NCBI GenBank assembly: GCA_041392065.1
Contig: JAWKMU010000002.1
Location: 310,001 to 374,000 of the forward strand
From: CAJQLB01 sp041392065
GTDB lineage: Bacteria; Bacteroidota; Bacteroidia; Flavobacteriales; Flavobacteriaceae
Reading direction: 5' to 3'
Length of the DNA: 64,000 nt
This document shows positions 7,915-15,280 of this stretch, one piece after another. The notes below the pieces were generated by a model. The model did no database searches. It had not been told where the DNA came from and worked only from the letters and a program-made list of their open reading frames with translations. The position numbers and the translations under genes were made by a program. Each line of letters starts with the position of its first letter. The stretch's first letter is position 1.

Positions 7915-9272
7915 ATTTTTAAAATTTTAAGACGTTTATTTTGGCGCAAATAACTTTGTATAATATGTTGAGTATCTCTGTTGTGTTGCATTGGAGTGAT
8001 AATGCTCTTTAAGATATCTATATTATTAATTTGATAGTTTAAATTATAAAAACCAAAACCTTTGTAAACTCCATTTTCAATCAAAATAGCACTACGTTCA
8101 TCGTGTTCTCTACCATAATCAATTATAACCATATTTTGATTTTCAAAACTATGATGAAGTATTATTTTTGAAGTTCGATGATTATAGTTTTCTGGTTCTT
8201 CTTCATTAATACAAGCACCATGACATTTTTTTATAGTGTAATTAAAACAATTGCTTTTGGTTTGATACATTCCTGTTAATTTTTGGCAAAGATTATGCTC
8301 GTCAACAGTTTTAGACATGAAGCTTTTAGCACTTTGCAAGTTTGCAAAAGTGGTAATTGGTTTTTCTTTGCCATTTATTTTAGCCACTTTAAGGTTTAAA
8401 TAACCATTATCATCAGTAAAACTAAACAAACCATGAGTGAAAATTGTACGTCTTTGTGCTCTATTATAAATGGGCTTGTTGCGTTTAATTTCCTCACTTT
8501 CTTTTAACAAAGCAACGAGCTCGCTACCTGTAGCTTCATAAGTTACTGCATTGACATGCAATTGCATTTTTTTAGATTTTGGTGCAGTGCTAGTAAAGTG
8601 TTGATTCACTCTACTTTTTATGTTTTTGCTCTTTCCAATATATATTATTTCTCCATCTTTTCTGTGAAAGTAATAAACTCCTGTTACAGATGGAAGCTCA
8701 TCAATAATATCCTTTAATCTTGGTTCAATTTGAAGTTTAGGCTCTAATCTGATTGAATCTTTAATGATGCTTTTTTCAGAGTCTTTGGCAAGTAACATTT
8801 TAAATAAAGTAACTGTAGCCAAGGCATCGCCTGAAGCACGATGTCTATCACTCACAGGAATGCCTAACGAACGAGTTAATTTCCCTAAACTATATGATTG
8901 CTGACCTGGAATAAGTTGTTTGGCAAGTTCTACAGTACAAAGTGTGCGTTTTTTGTACTCAAAACCTAATCGTTTAAATTCGGTTTTTAAAATTCTATTG
9001 TCAAAACTTGCATTGTGTGCGACTACGATACAATCTTCAGTAATTTCAACAATTCGTTTTGCTACTTCATAAAATTTTGGCGCATTACGAAGCATATTGT
9101 TGTTTATTCCAGTTAGATTGACAACAAAAGGTTGAATTTCTCTTTCAGGATTTATAAGACTAATAAATTGATCTACTATTTTATGGCCATCAAATTTATA
9201 GATGGCAATTTCGGTAATACCTTCTTCATTGTACTTTCCACCTGTAGTTTCTATGTCTAAAATTGCGTAAAT
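7911..9272 (-). CDS. DnaQ-family 3'-5' exonuclease fused to a GIY-YIG (UvrC-type) nuclease domain, ATT start
   Basis: The protein joins a DEDDh exonuclease (about residues 1-165) to a UvrC-like GIY-YIG domain (about 190-280) with a C-terminal Cys-containing extension. The exonuclease motifs are DIETTG at residues 5-10, HNASFDNRIL, and HRASGD with the motif III His and Asp. The nuclease half has GVYYFH...IIYIGKSKNI. Motif I lies upstream of the first ATG (9095). The frame is open back to a TAA at 9276-9278, leaving only GTT and ATT before the TAC codon of the conserved N-terminus. ATT at 9270-9272 is therefore the likely start, seven bases after the yggS stop. The length is then 453 residues. 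It is probably a DNA repair nuclease. Confidence 0.85.
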   Translation of the reverse strand: MYAILDIETTGGKYNEEGITEIAIYKFDGHKIVDQFISLINPEREIQPFVVNLTGINNNMLRNAPKFYEVAKRIVEITEDCIVVAHNASFDNRILKTEFKRLGFEYKKRTLCTVELAKQLIPGQQSYSLGKLTRSLGIPVSDRHRASGDALATVTLFKMLLAKDSEKSIIKDSIRLEPKLQIEPRLKDIIDELPSVTGVYYFHRKDGEIIYIGKSKNIKSRVNQHFTSTAPKSKKMQLHVNAVTYEATGSELVALLKESEEIKRNKPIYNRAQRRTIFTHGLFSFTDDNGYLNLKVAKINGKEKPITTFANLQSAKSFMSKTVDEHNLCQKLTGMYQTKSNCFNYTIKKCHGACINEEEPENYNHRTSKIILHHSFENQNMVIIDYGREHDERSAILIENGVYKGFGFYNLNYQINNIDILKSIITPMQHNRDTQHIIQSYLRQNKRLKILKI

Positions 9273-9279
9273 AACTTAA

Positions 9280-9951
9280 CTAATTTGAATAATCTCTTGC
9301 ACCAAATATATTGCTTCCAATCCTCACCATATTACTTCCACAAGCAATAGCTAACTCATAATCTCCACTCATTCCCATAGAAACAATTTCTAGTTTAAAA
9401 TTAAATAATTCTTTGGATTTCAATATATCAAATGTAGATTTCAAATAATTAAATTCCTCTTTTATTTGTATTTCGTTGTCGGTAAAGGTTGCCATTCCCA
9501 TCAAGCCAACAATGTTAATGTGTTTTAGTTCTGAAAATTCTTCAGAATTAATAATGTCTTCAATATCATTTTGGGTCATACCAAATTTAGAATCTTCTTC
9601 AGCAATTTTAAGCTGAAACAAGCAATCTATAATTCGGTTATGTTTTTTGGCTTGTTTGTTTATTTCTTTTAGGAGTTTAAAATTATCTATACCATGAATC
9701 AGGCTTACAAAACTAGACATGTATTTCACTTTATTACTCTGAACATGACCTATCATGTGCCATTGAATATCTTTAGGCAACTGATCATGTTTTTCAACCA
9801 TTTCCTGAATTTTATTCTCACCAAAAATGCGTTGTCCAGCGTTGTAAGCTTCTAAAATGTCTTCAAAAGGCTTCGTTTTTGAAACAGCAACTAAAGTAAC
9901 ATGCTCAGGTAATTGTGAAGTTATTTCAGATAAATTAGCAGTAATACTCAT
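9280..9951 (-). CDS. YggS/PLPBP-family pyridoxal phosphate-binding protein
   Basis: A 223-residue single-domain alanine-racemase-like barrel of the YggS/PROSC family, which maintains vitamin B6 and amino acid balance and has no known catalysis. The PLP lysine is K25 in LVAVSKTKP. Conserved motifs are GENKIQE, WHMIGHVQSNKVK, GLMGMAT, SMGMSGDYELAI and VRIGSNIFGARD, which bind the cofactor phosphate. It stops in TAG at 9280-9282, just before the exonuclease, and starts two bases after the dehydrogenase stop, so it is in the same transcription unit. Confidence 0.92.
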   Translation of the reverse strand: MSITANLSEITSQLPEHVTLVAVSKTKPFEDILEAYNAGQRIFGENKIQEMVEKHDQLPKDIQWHMIGHVQSNKVKYMSSFVSLIHGIDNFKLLKEINKQAKKHNRIIDCLFQLKIAEEDSKFGMTQNDIEDIINSEEFSELKHINIVGLMGMATFTDNEIQIKEEFNYLKSTFDILKSKELFNFKLEIVSMGMSGDYELAIACGSNMVRIGSNIFGARDYSN

Positions 9952-9953
9952 AT

Positions 9954-10841
9954 TTATGAGAATTGCTTTGCTACTTTTTCAGCTTTTTTGCTTTCTGAAT
10001 AGTCATAAAAACCTTCTCCAGATTTCACACCTAACTTTCCTGCTCTAACCATATTAACTAAAAGAGGACAAGGAGCATATTTTGGATTTTTAAAGCCATC
10101 GTACATTACTTCTAATATTGAAAGACAAACGTCTAATCCAATAAAGTCGGCTAATTGTAATGGACCCATTGGATGAGCCATACCAAGCATCATAACCGTA
10201 TCTATTTCCTTAACTCCAGCAACTCCATTGTAAAGTGTTTCAATAGATTCGTTAAGCATAGGCATTAAAATTCTGTTAGCAACAAAACCAGGATAATCAT
10301 TTACTTCAACAGGAACTTTACCTAATGTTTTAGACAAATCCATAATCAGTTTAGTGACTTCATCACTTGTATTGTATCCTCTTATAATTTCAACCAATTT
10401 CATAATTGGAACAGGATTCATAAAATGCATTCCAATTACTCGTTCTGGTCTTGTAGTTACTGCAGCAATTTGTGTTATAGAAATCGATGAGGTGTTGGTA
10501 GCCAAAATTGTATCTTCTGGGCAAGCTTCATCCAATTGCTTGAAAATCTTGAGCTTTAAATCTACATTTTCAGTGGCAGCTTCAACCACAAGGCTAGCAT
10601 ATTCAACACCTTCAGTTATGCTTGTAAAGGTTGATATATTCCCTAGAGTTGCCTCCTTTTCTGCTTCAGTTATTTTCTCTTTAGCAACCATTCTATCCAA
10701 ATTGTTGGTAATAGTATTGATGCCTTTTTTTAATGAAGCTTCACTGATGTCTATTAGTTGTACCTTAAATCCGCTTTGAGCGAATGTGTGAGCAATTCCG
10801 TTTCCCATAGTTCCAGCTCCTATAACTGCTACGTTTTTCAT
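9954..10841 (-). CDS. 3-hydroxybutyryl-CoA (3-hydroxyacyl-CoA) dehydrogenase
   Basis: A 295-residue NAD-dependent dehydrogenase that interconverts 3-hydroxyacyl-CoA and 3-oxoacyl-CoA. The Rossmann motif VIGAGTMGNGIAHTFA is at residues 5-20. The catalytic His lies in MHFMNPVPIMKLVEI and the conserved Asn/Glu in NRILMPMLNE. The length fits a stand-alone Hbd/PaaH enzyme without a hydratase domain. It lies between the Gfo/Idh/MocA oxidoreductase and yggS with short gaps. It is distinct from the fused beta-oxidation enzyme at the right end of the window. Preferred chain length cannot be read from the sequence. Confidence 0.9.
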   Translation of the reverse strand: MKNVAVIGAGTMGNGIAHTFAQSGFKVQLIDISEASLKKGINTITNNLDRMVAKEKITEAEKEATLGNISTFTSITEGVEYASLVVEAATENVDLKLKIFKQLDEACPEDTILATNTSSISITQIAAVTTRPERVIGMHFMNPVPIMKLVEIIRGYNTSDEVTKLIMDLSKTLGKVPVEVNDYPGFVANRILMPMLNESIETLYNGVAGVKEIDTVMMLGMAHPMGPLQLADFIGLDVCLSILEVMYDGFKNPKYAPCPLLVNMVRAGKLGVKSGEGFYDYSESKKAEKVAKQFS

Positions 10842-10855
10842 TGTATTTTATTTTT

Positions 10856-11815
10856 TTAAAAACTATTAATTATTTGTGTTGCAACACGTAAGGCTTCAGT
10901 ACCATCATGAAGTGTTACAATTGGAGAAGTATTTGTATTTATGGCGTGTGCAAAGGTTTCTAATTCATCCAAAATAGCATTGTTATTTGAGATGCTCGGA
11001 TTGTCAAAATAGATTTGTTTTTTAACGCCTTCTGCATTCTGAAGAATCATATCGAAATCTCCTGGAGTTTCAGGAGCATCTTTCATTTTAACCACTTCAC
11101 ATTTTTTCTCTAAGAAATCTACAGAGATGTATGCATCTTTCTGAAAGAACCTAGTTTTTCGCATATTCTTTAACGAAATTCTACTCGCTGTTAAATTAGC
11201 AACACAACCATTTTCAAACTCTAACCTTGCATTAGCAATATCTGGAGTTTCACTCAATACAGAAACTCCACTCGCAGACACATGTTTCACCTTTGATTTT
11301 ACAACACTTAATATAATATCAATGTCATGAATCATTAAATCTAAAACCACAGGAACATCTGTTCCTCTTGGGTTAAATTCAGCCAAACGATGCGTTTCAA
11401 TAAACATTGGATTTTCAAGCTTGTCTTTAACAGCAATAAAAGCAGGATTAAAACGCTCAACATGTCCAACTTGACCTCTAAGGTTATGTTTTGCCAACAA
11501 TTCTCTAATACTTTCGGCTTCTTCAACAGTATTAGTTATTGGTTTTTCAATAAAAATATGTTTCCCTTTCTCTATGGCTTTAATAGCACAATCGTAGTGT
11601 GAAAGAGTTGGAGTAACAATATCAACCATGTCTACTGCATCAATAAGATTATCAATAGAGTTGAAATATTTGTATCCAAATTCGGCCTCAACTTTTTTGG
11701 CATTGACTTCATCAGCATCATAAAAACCAACCAACTCGTATTTATCAGATTGATTAAGGAGTCTTAAATGAATTTTACCAAGATGACCAGCTCCAAGAAC
11801 ACCAGCTTTTAGCAT
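10856..11815 (-). CDS. Gfo/Idh/MocA-family NAD(P)-dependent oxidoreductase
   Basis: A 319-residue dehydrogenase of the glucose-fructose oxidoreductase/inositol dehydrogenase family. The N-terminal Rossmann fold has GVLGAGHLGKIHLRLL and the diagnostic lysine is in IFIEKPIT near residue 95. The C-terminal half has the family's alpha/beta sheet with VLDLMIHDIDI, where the His is the usual catalytic or substrate residue. The substrate, probably a sugar or sugar-derived acid, cannot be assigned. A TATTTTTG promoter-like box lies just upstream, making this the probable first gene of the minus-strand run. Confidence 0.88.
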   Translation of the reverse strand: MLKAGVLGAGHLGKIHLRLLNQSDKYELVGFYDADEVNAKKVEAEFGYKYFNSIDNLIDAVDMVDIVTPTLSHYDCAIKAIEKGKHIFIEKPITNTVEEAESIRELLAKHNLRGQVGHVERFNPAFIAVKDKLENPMFIETHRLAEFNPRGTDVPVVLDLMIHDIDIILSVVKSKVKHVSASGVSVLSETPDIANARLEFENGCVANLTASRISLKNMRKTRFFQKDAYISVDFLEKKCEVVKMKDAPETPGDFDMILQNAEGVKKQIYFDNPSISNNNAILDELETFAHAINTNTSPIVTLHDGTEALRVATQIINSF

Positions 11816-11831
11816 ATGGTTTTGTTTTCAA

Positions 11832-11839
11832 CAAAAATA
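11832..11839 (-). promoter_or_regulatory. Possible -7 promoter element for the Gfo/Idh/MocA gene
   Basis: TATTTTTG on the minus strand matches TAnnTTTG and ends 17 bases before the ATG, which would leave a leader of about 12 bases. No clear TTG at -33 is present. Confidence 0.4.
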
Positions 11840-11884
11840 GTTTTTTTGAAGCAGAAAAAAGAAAAAAGAAAATATAAAAAACCG

Positions 11885-11915
11885 TTTGAACTTGTAAACG
11901 AAACTTTTACTTTTA
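11885..11915 (+). promoter_or_regulatory. Promoter of pcm
   Basis: TTTG at 11885-11888, a 19-base spacer and TACTTTTA at 11908-11915 match the Bacteroidota -33/-7 pattern (TTG, 17-23 bases, TAnnTTTG) with one mismatch at the last base. Transcription would begin near 11920. Confidence 0.5.
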
Positions 11916-11937
11916 AGTTTTGAAAACCCCAATTTAT

Positions 11938-12579
11938 TTGAAAGATACATTTAAGCATAAAGGTTTACGTCAGCAACTTGTTAATGTGCTGATAGATAAA
12001 GGCATAAAAAACAAAGCCGTTTTAAATGCAATTGGTAATATTCCACGTCATTTATTTATGGACTCTGGGTTTTTGGATCATGCGTATCAAGATAAAGCCT
12101 TTCCAATAGCTGCAGATCAAACTATTTCCCAACCCTACACTGTGGCGTTTCAAACCGAACTACTTCAAGTAAAAAAGGGAGATAAAATTTTGGAAATTGG
12201 CACAGGGAGTGGTTATCAAGCTGCTGTGCTTTGTGATATGGGAGCAAAGGTTTATAGTATAGAAAGACAGCAAGAATTGTTTAAAAAAACCAGTAAATTT
12301 TTACCCAAGCTAGGCTATAGACCTAAAAAACTCATTTTTGGTGATGGTTATAAAGGACTAAAAGAAGAAGCTCCTTTTGATGGTATTATTGTCACAGCTG
12401 GAGCACCTTATGTCCCAAAGCCATTATTAAGTCAATTAAAAATAGGAGGTCGTTTAGTTATTCCTGTTGGAGATGATGTGCAAGTTATGACTTTATTTAT
12501 TAGAAAAGGATCAAAGGAATTTGAAAAACATGAATTTGGTGATTTCAGATTTGTGCCTTTACTTGAAGATAAGAATTAA
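11938..12579 (+). CDS. pcm: Protein-L-isoaspartate O-methyltransferase
   Basis: This enzyme uses SAM to methylate isoaspartyl residues and so starts repair of aged proteins. Seen here: IPRHLFM, the substrate-loop sequence ADQTISQPYTVA, the SAM-binding motif ILEIGTGSGYQAA and the following IERQ, and VTAGAPYVP. Only TTG codons can start the frame, because a TAA lies at 11914-11916. TTG at 11920 would add six residues, but the predicted transcription start is there. TTG at 11938 gives MKDTFKHKGLRQQL, the typical N-terminus, and is preferred (213 residues). The two genes that follow on the same strand are a secreted peptidase and hydrolase. Confidence 0.92.
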   Translation: MKDTFKHKGLRQQLVNVLIDKGIKNKAVLNAIGNIPRHLFMDSGFLDHAYQDKAFPIAADQTISQPYTVAFQTELLQVKKGDKILEIGTGSGYQAAVLCDMGAKVYSIERQQELFKKTSKFLPKLGYRPKKLIFGDGYKGLKEEAPFDGIIVTAGAPYVPKPLLSQLKIGGRLVIPVGDDVQVMTLFIRKGSKEFEKHEFGDFRFVPLLEDKN

Positions 12580-12596
12580 TCCTTAATTTCAATACT

Positions 12597-13637
12597 ATGA
12601 TTCATAAAATTTGTTACAGTTTATTCTTTATTGCTTTAATTTCATTTTCACAAAATTATACTGAATATAAAACAGGGAATATTACAGATATAACAACCAA
12701 CCATAGTTCTGGTATATGCATGATGGGAGGCTCCAGAGAGAACGATAACGCTATGCGATGGTTTTTAAACAAAACTGATGGTGGAGACGTAGTTGTACTT
12801 CGTGCTTCAGGTAGTGATGGCTATAACCAATATATGTACTCAAAACTTGGTATTACAATTAACTCTGTAACAACATTTGTTATTCATAATGAAGATGGAG
12901 CAATTAATCCTTACGTGCTTGACAAAGTAGCCAAAGCTGAAGGTATTTGGTTTGCTGGTGGAGACCAGTTTAATTATGTTAGCTATTTTAAGGACAATGC
13001 TATGGAAGATGCCTTAAATGTATTTATCAACTCAAAAAAAGGCGTTATTGGAGGAACAAGTGCAGGAATGGCTATTCTGGGGAATTATTATTTTGATGCA
13101 TCAAAAGATACTGTGACTAGTGACGAAGCTCTCGTAAATCCGTTTGATGAAAAAGTATCACTAGGATATAATGACTTTTTATCAATTCCTTTTTTAGAAA
13201 GAACAATTACAGACACACATTACGATGCCAGAAACAGACGTGGAAGACACAGTGTTTTTTTAGCGAGATTTGCAAATGACAATGAAATGCGTTCTTTTGG
13301 AATAGCTTGTAATGAACGTACGGCAGTTTGTATAGATTCTAATGGAAAGGCAAATGTTTTTGGAAGTTATCCTGATAAAGAAAGTTATGCATATTTCCTT
13401 CAAGCTAATTGTACGAAGGATTTTAATCCTGAAACATGTGAGTCTTCAATACCCTTAACGTGGAGTAGGAGCAATGAAGCTATTAAAGTTTACAAGGTCT
13501 CTGGGAACAGTACAGGTGAAAATTATTTTAATCTCGCAGATTGGAATACTGGTTCTGGTGGTACTTGGGAAAATTGGTATATTGAAAATGGAATACTTTC
13601 AACTTCGAAATCAGAAAAACCAGCTTGTGGTCTTTAA
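12597..13637 (+). CDS. Cyanophycinase-like S51 family serine peptidase, secreted
   Basis: A 346-residue protein with a signal peptide (about residues 1-19). The S51 fold is indicated by CMMGGSREND near the start, the nucleophile Ser in GGTSAGMAI at about residue 153, and the TDTHYDARNRRGRH segment that corresponds to the conserved His/Arg region of cyanophycinases. S51 enzymes cleave cyanophycin or Asp-X dipeptides; a secreted form could act on external polymer. The C-terminal 60 residues are an extra beta-rich extension without a clear sorting motif. It follows pcm by 17 bases and precedes an M20 hydrolase. Confidence 0.85.
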   Translation: MIHKICYSLFFIALISFSQNYTEYKTGNITDITTNHSSGICMMGGSRENDNAMRWFLNKTDGGDVVVLRASGSDGYNQYMYSKLGITINSVTTFVIHNEDGAINPYVLDKVAKAEGIWFAGGDQFNYVSYFKDNAMEDALNVFINSKKGVIGGTSAGMAILGNYYFDASKDTVTSDEALVNPFDEKVSLGYNDFLSIPFLERTITDTHYDARNRRGRHSVFLARFANDNEMRSFGIACNERTAVCIDSNGKANVFGSYPDKESYAYFLQANCTKDFNPETCESSIPLTWSRSNEAIKVYKVSGNSTGENYFNLADWNTGSGGTWENWYIENGILSTSKSEKPACGL

Positions 13638-13690
13638 TTTTGAATCTTAAAAAATTACTAACTTGTGACATTATCCAATTTTCAATAATT

Positions 13691-15211
13691 ATGTTCAAAA
13701 AATCCCTTTCAATTGTTATTTTAGTTTTTGTGTGCTTCTCATCTGTTTCTCAAGTAAATAAGAATTTAGATCTTGATGCATTATCCCTTAAATATGCAAA
13801 ATCATCATTTGATGAACTCCAAGAGTTTTTCAGTTTACCAAATGATGCCTATCAATCTGGGCAAATTGAACCCAACGTAAAATGGTGTGAAAATGCTTTT
13901 GCAAAAAGAGGTTTTAAAACACAACGCCTAGAAACTGAAACAGTTCCTCTATTATTAGCTACAAGAGACTATACTAATGCTAAAAAAACAGTTCTTATTT
14001 ATTTACAAGTAGATGGCCAGCCAGTCGATACTACAAAATGGCACCAGCCAGATCCTTACATTCCAGCCTTAAAAGAACAAGGTGTCAATGGAGATTGGAA
14101 TATTATTGATTGGAATAATTTAAATGGAGAAATCAATAGAGATTGGCGTATTTTTTCACGTTCAGCTTCAGATGCTCGTGGTCCAGATATGATGTTTTTA
14201 AAGGCGATGGATATTATTAACGATTTGAATATTCAGCCTAACTTCAACATAAAAGTTATTATGGATTTTGAAGAAGAGTTAGGTTCGCCTCAGTTGCCTG
14301 AAGCAGTTAGTAAGTATAAAAATGAACTTGCTGCAGATATGTTAGTGATTTTTGATGGCCCAAGGCATTTGTCAAACCAACCAACCTTGAGTTATGGAGC
14401 AAGAGGAATAGCCACAATTTCATTAGAAGTTTTTGGACCAAGAGTTCCTTTACACAGTGGTAATTATGGAAATTATTCCCCAAATCCTGCAAGAAAATTA
14501 TCTCAGTTATTAGCTACTATGTGGCATGATGATGGTCGTGTTGCCATACCAAATTGGTATGATGGTATTACAATTACTGATGAAGTGAAAGAAATTTTAA
14601 AACAAGTTCCTGATGATGAAGCTCAAATACAAAAAGATTTCGGTATTGCTTCAACAGAAAATATTGGTAATAATTTTCAAGAAGCCATACAATATCCTGC
14701 TTTAGGCATATTAGGAATGGAATCTGCTTGGGTTGGAAATAAAAAACGAACAATAATTCCTGAGACTGCAATAGCAGAACTAAATATTAGATTGGTAAAA
14801 GAAACAGAAGGTGATAGGATGGTTAAATTGGTAAAAGATCATATTATAAATCAAGGCTATTATTTAATTGAAAACCAACCAACAGAAGAAGAACGTATGA
14901 CTCATGATAAAATAGCTAGATTTAATGCTGAGATTTCTTATGGAGCTTTCAGAACTGAATTTGATACCGAAATAGGAGCATGGCTACGTAGAGGAATGAT
15001 AACTGCATTTGGAAAAGAACCAATCCAGATTAGAACAATGGGAGGCTCTATACCTATTTCGCCATTTGTAATCACTTTAGGACTTCCAGCTGTTGGTGTA
15101 CCAACGGTTAATCCAGACAACAATCAGCATAGTCCAAACGAAAACATTCGATTAGGTAATTATGTTGATGGTATTAAAACCATTACAGCTATTTTAATGG
15201 AGAAGCTGTAG
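13691..15211 (+). CDS. M20-family metallohydrolase, secreted
   Basis: A 506-residue protein from ATG 13691, which opens a clean signal peptide (MFKKSLSIVILVFVCFSSVSQ). The frame extends upstream to 13625, but that part overlaps the previous gene and lacks signal character. M20 zinc ligands can be placed: Asp in SASDARGPD, Glu-Glu in DFEEELGSP, Asp in VIFDGPRH and a late His in NNQHSPNE. The first ligand, normally His in GHxDVVP, is Gln (Q106 in LQVDGQPVD), while the paired D108 is kept. It is a dipeptidase or aminoacylase relative; the substrate is unknown. Confidence 0.85.
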   Translation: MFKKSLSIVILVFVCFSSVSQVNKNLDLDALSLKYAKSSFDELQEFFSLPNDAYQSGQIEPNVKWCENAFAKRGFKTQRLETETVPLLLATRDYTNAKKTVLIYLQVDGQPVDTTKWHQPDPYIPALKEQGVNGDWNIIDWNNLNGEINRDWRIFSRSASDARGPDMMFLKAMDIINDLNIQPNFNIKVIMDFEEELGSPQLPEAVSKYKNELAADMLVIFDGPRHLSNQPTLSYGARGIATISLEVFGPRVPLHSGNYGNYSPNPARKLSQLLATMWHDDGRVAIPNWYDGITITDEVKEILKQVPDDEAQIQKDFGIASTENIGNNFQEAIQYPALGILGMESAWVGNKKRTIIPETAIAELNIRLVKETEGDRMVKLVKDHIINQGYYLIENQPTEEERMTHDKIARFNAEISYGAFRTEFDTEIGAWLRRGMITAFGKEPIQIRTMGGSIPISPFVITLGLPAVGVPTVNPDNNQHSPNENIRLGNYVDGIKTITAILMEKL

Positions 15212-15228
15212 CTTAATTGAAAAAATAA

Positions 15229-15262
15229 AAAGCCTGCAAAGTCTTAAAATTGCAGGCTTTTG
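15229..15262. terminator. Bidirectional terminator
   Basis: AAAGCCTGCAA at 15229-15239 pairs with TTGCAGGCTTT at 15250-15260, with an A run on the left and a T run on the right. It serves the M20 gene on the plus strand and the BNR gene on the minus strand. Confidence 0.85.
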
Positions 15263-15280
15263 TGTATTTAGTTAATAGAA

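Noticed and set aside
13625..13690. N-terminal extension of the M20 hydrolase
   Set aside because: It overlaps the previous gene and places a signal peptide 22 residues inside the protein; ATG 13691 gives a normal secreted start.
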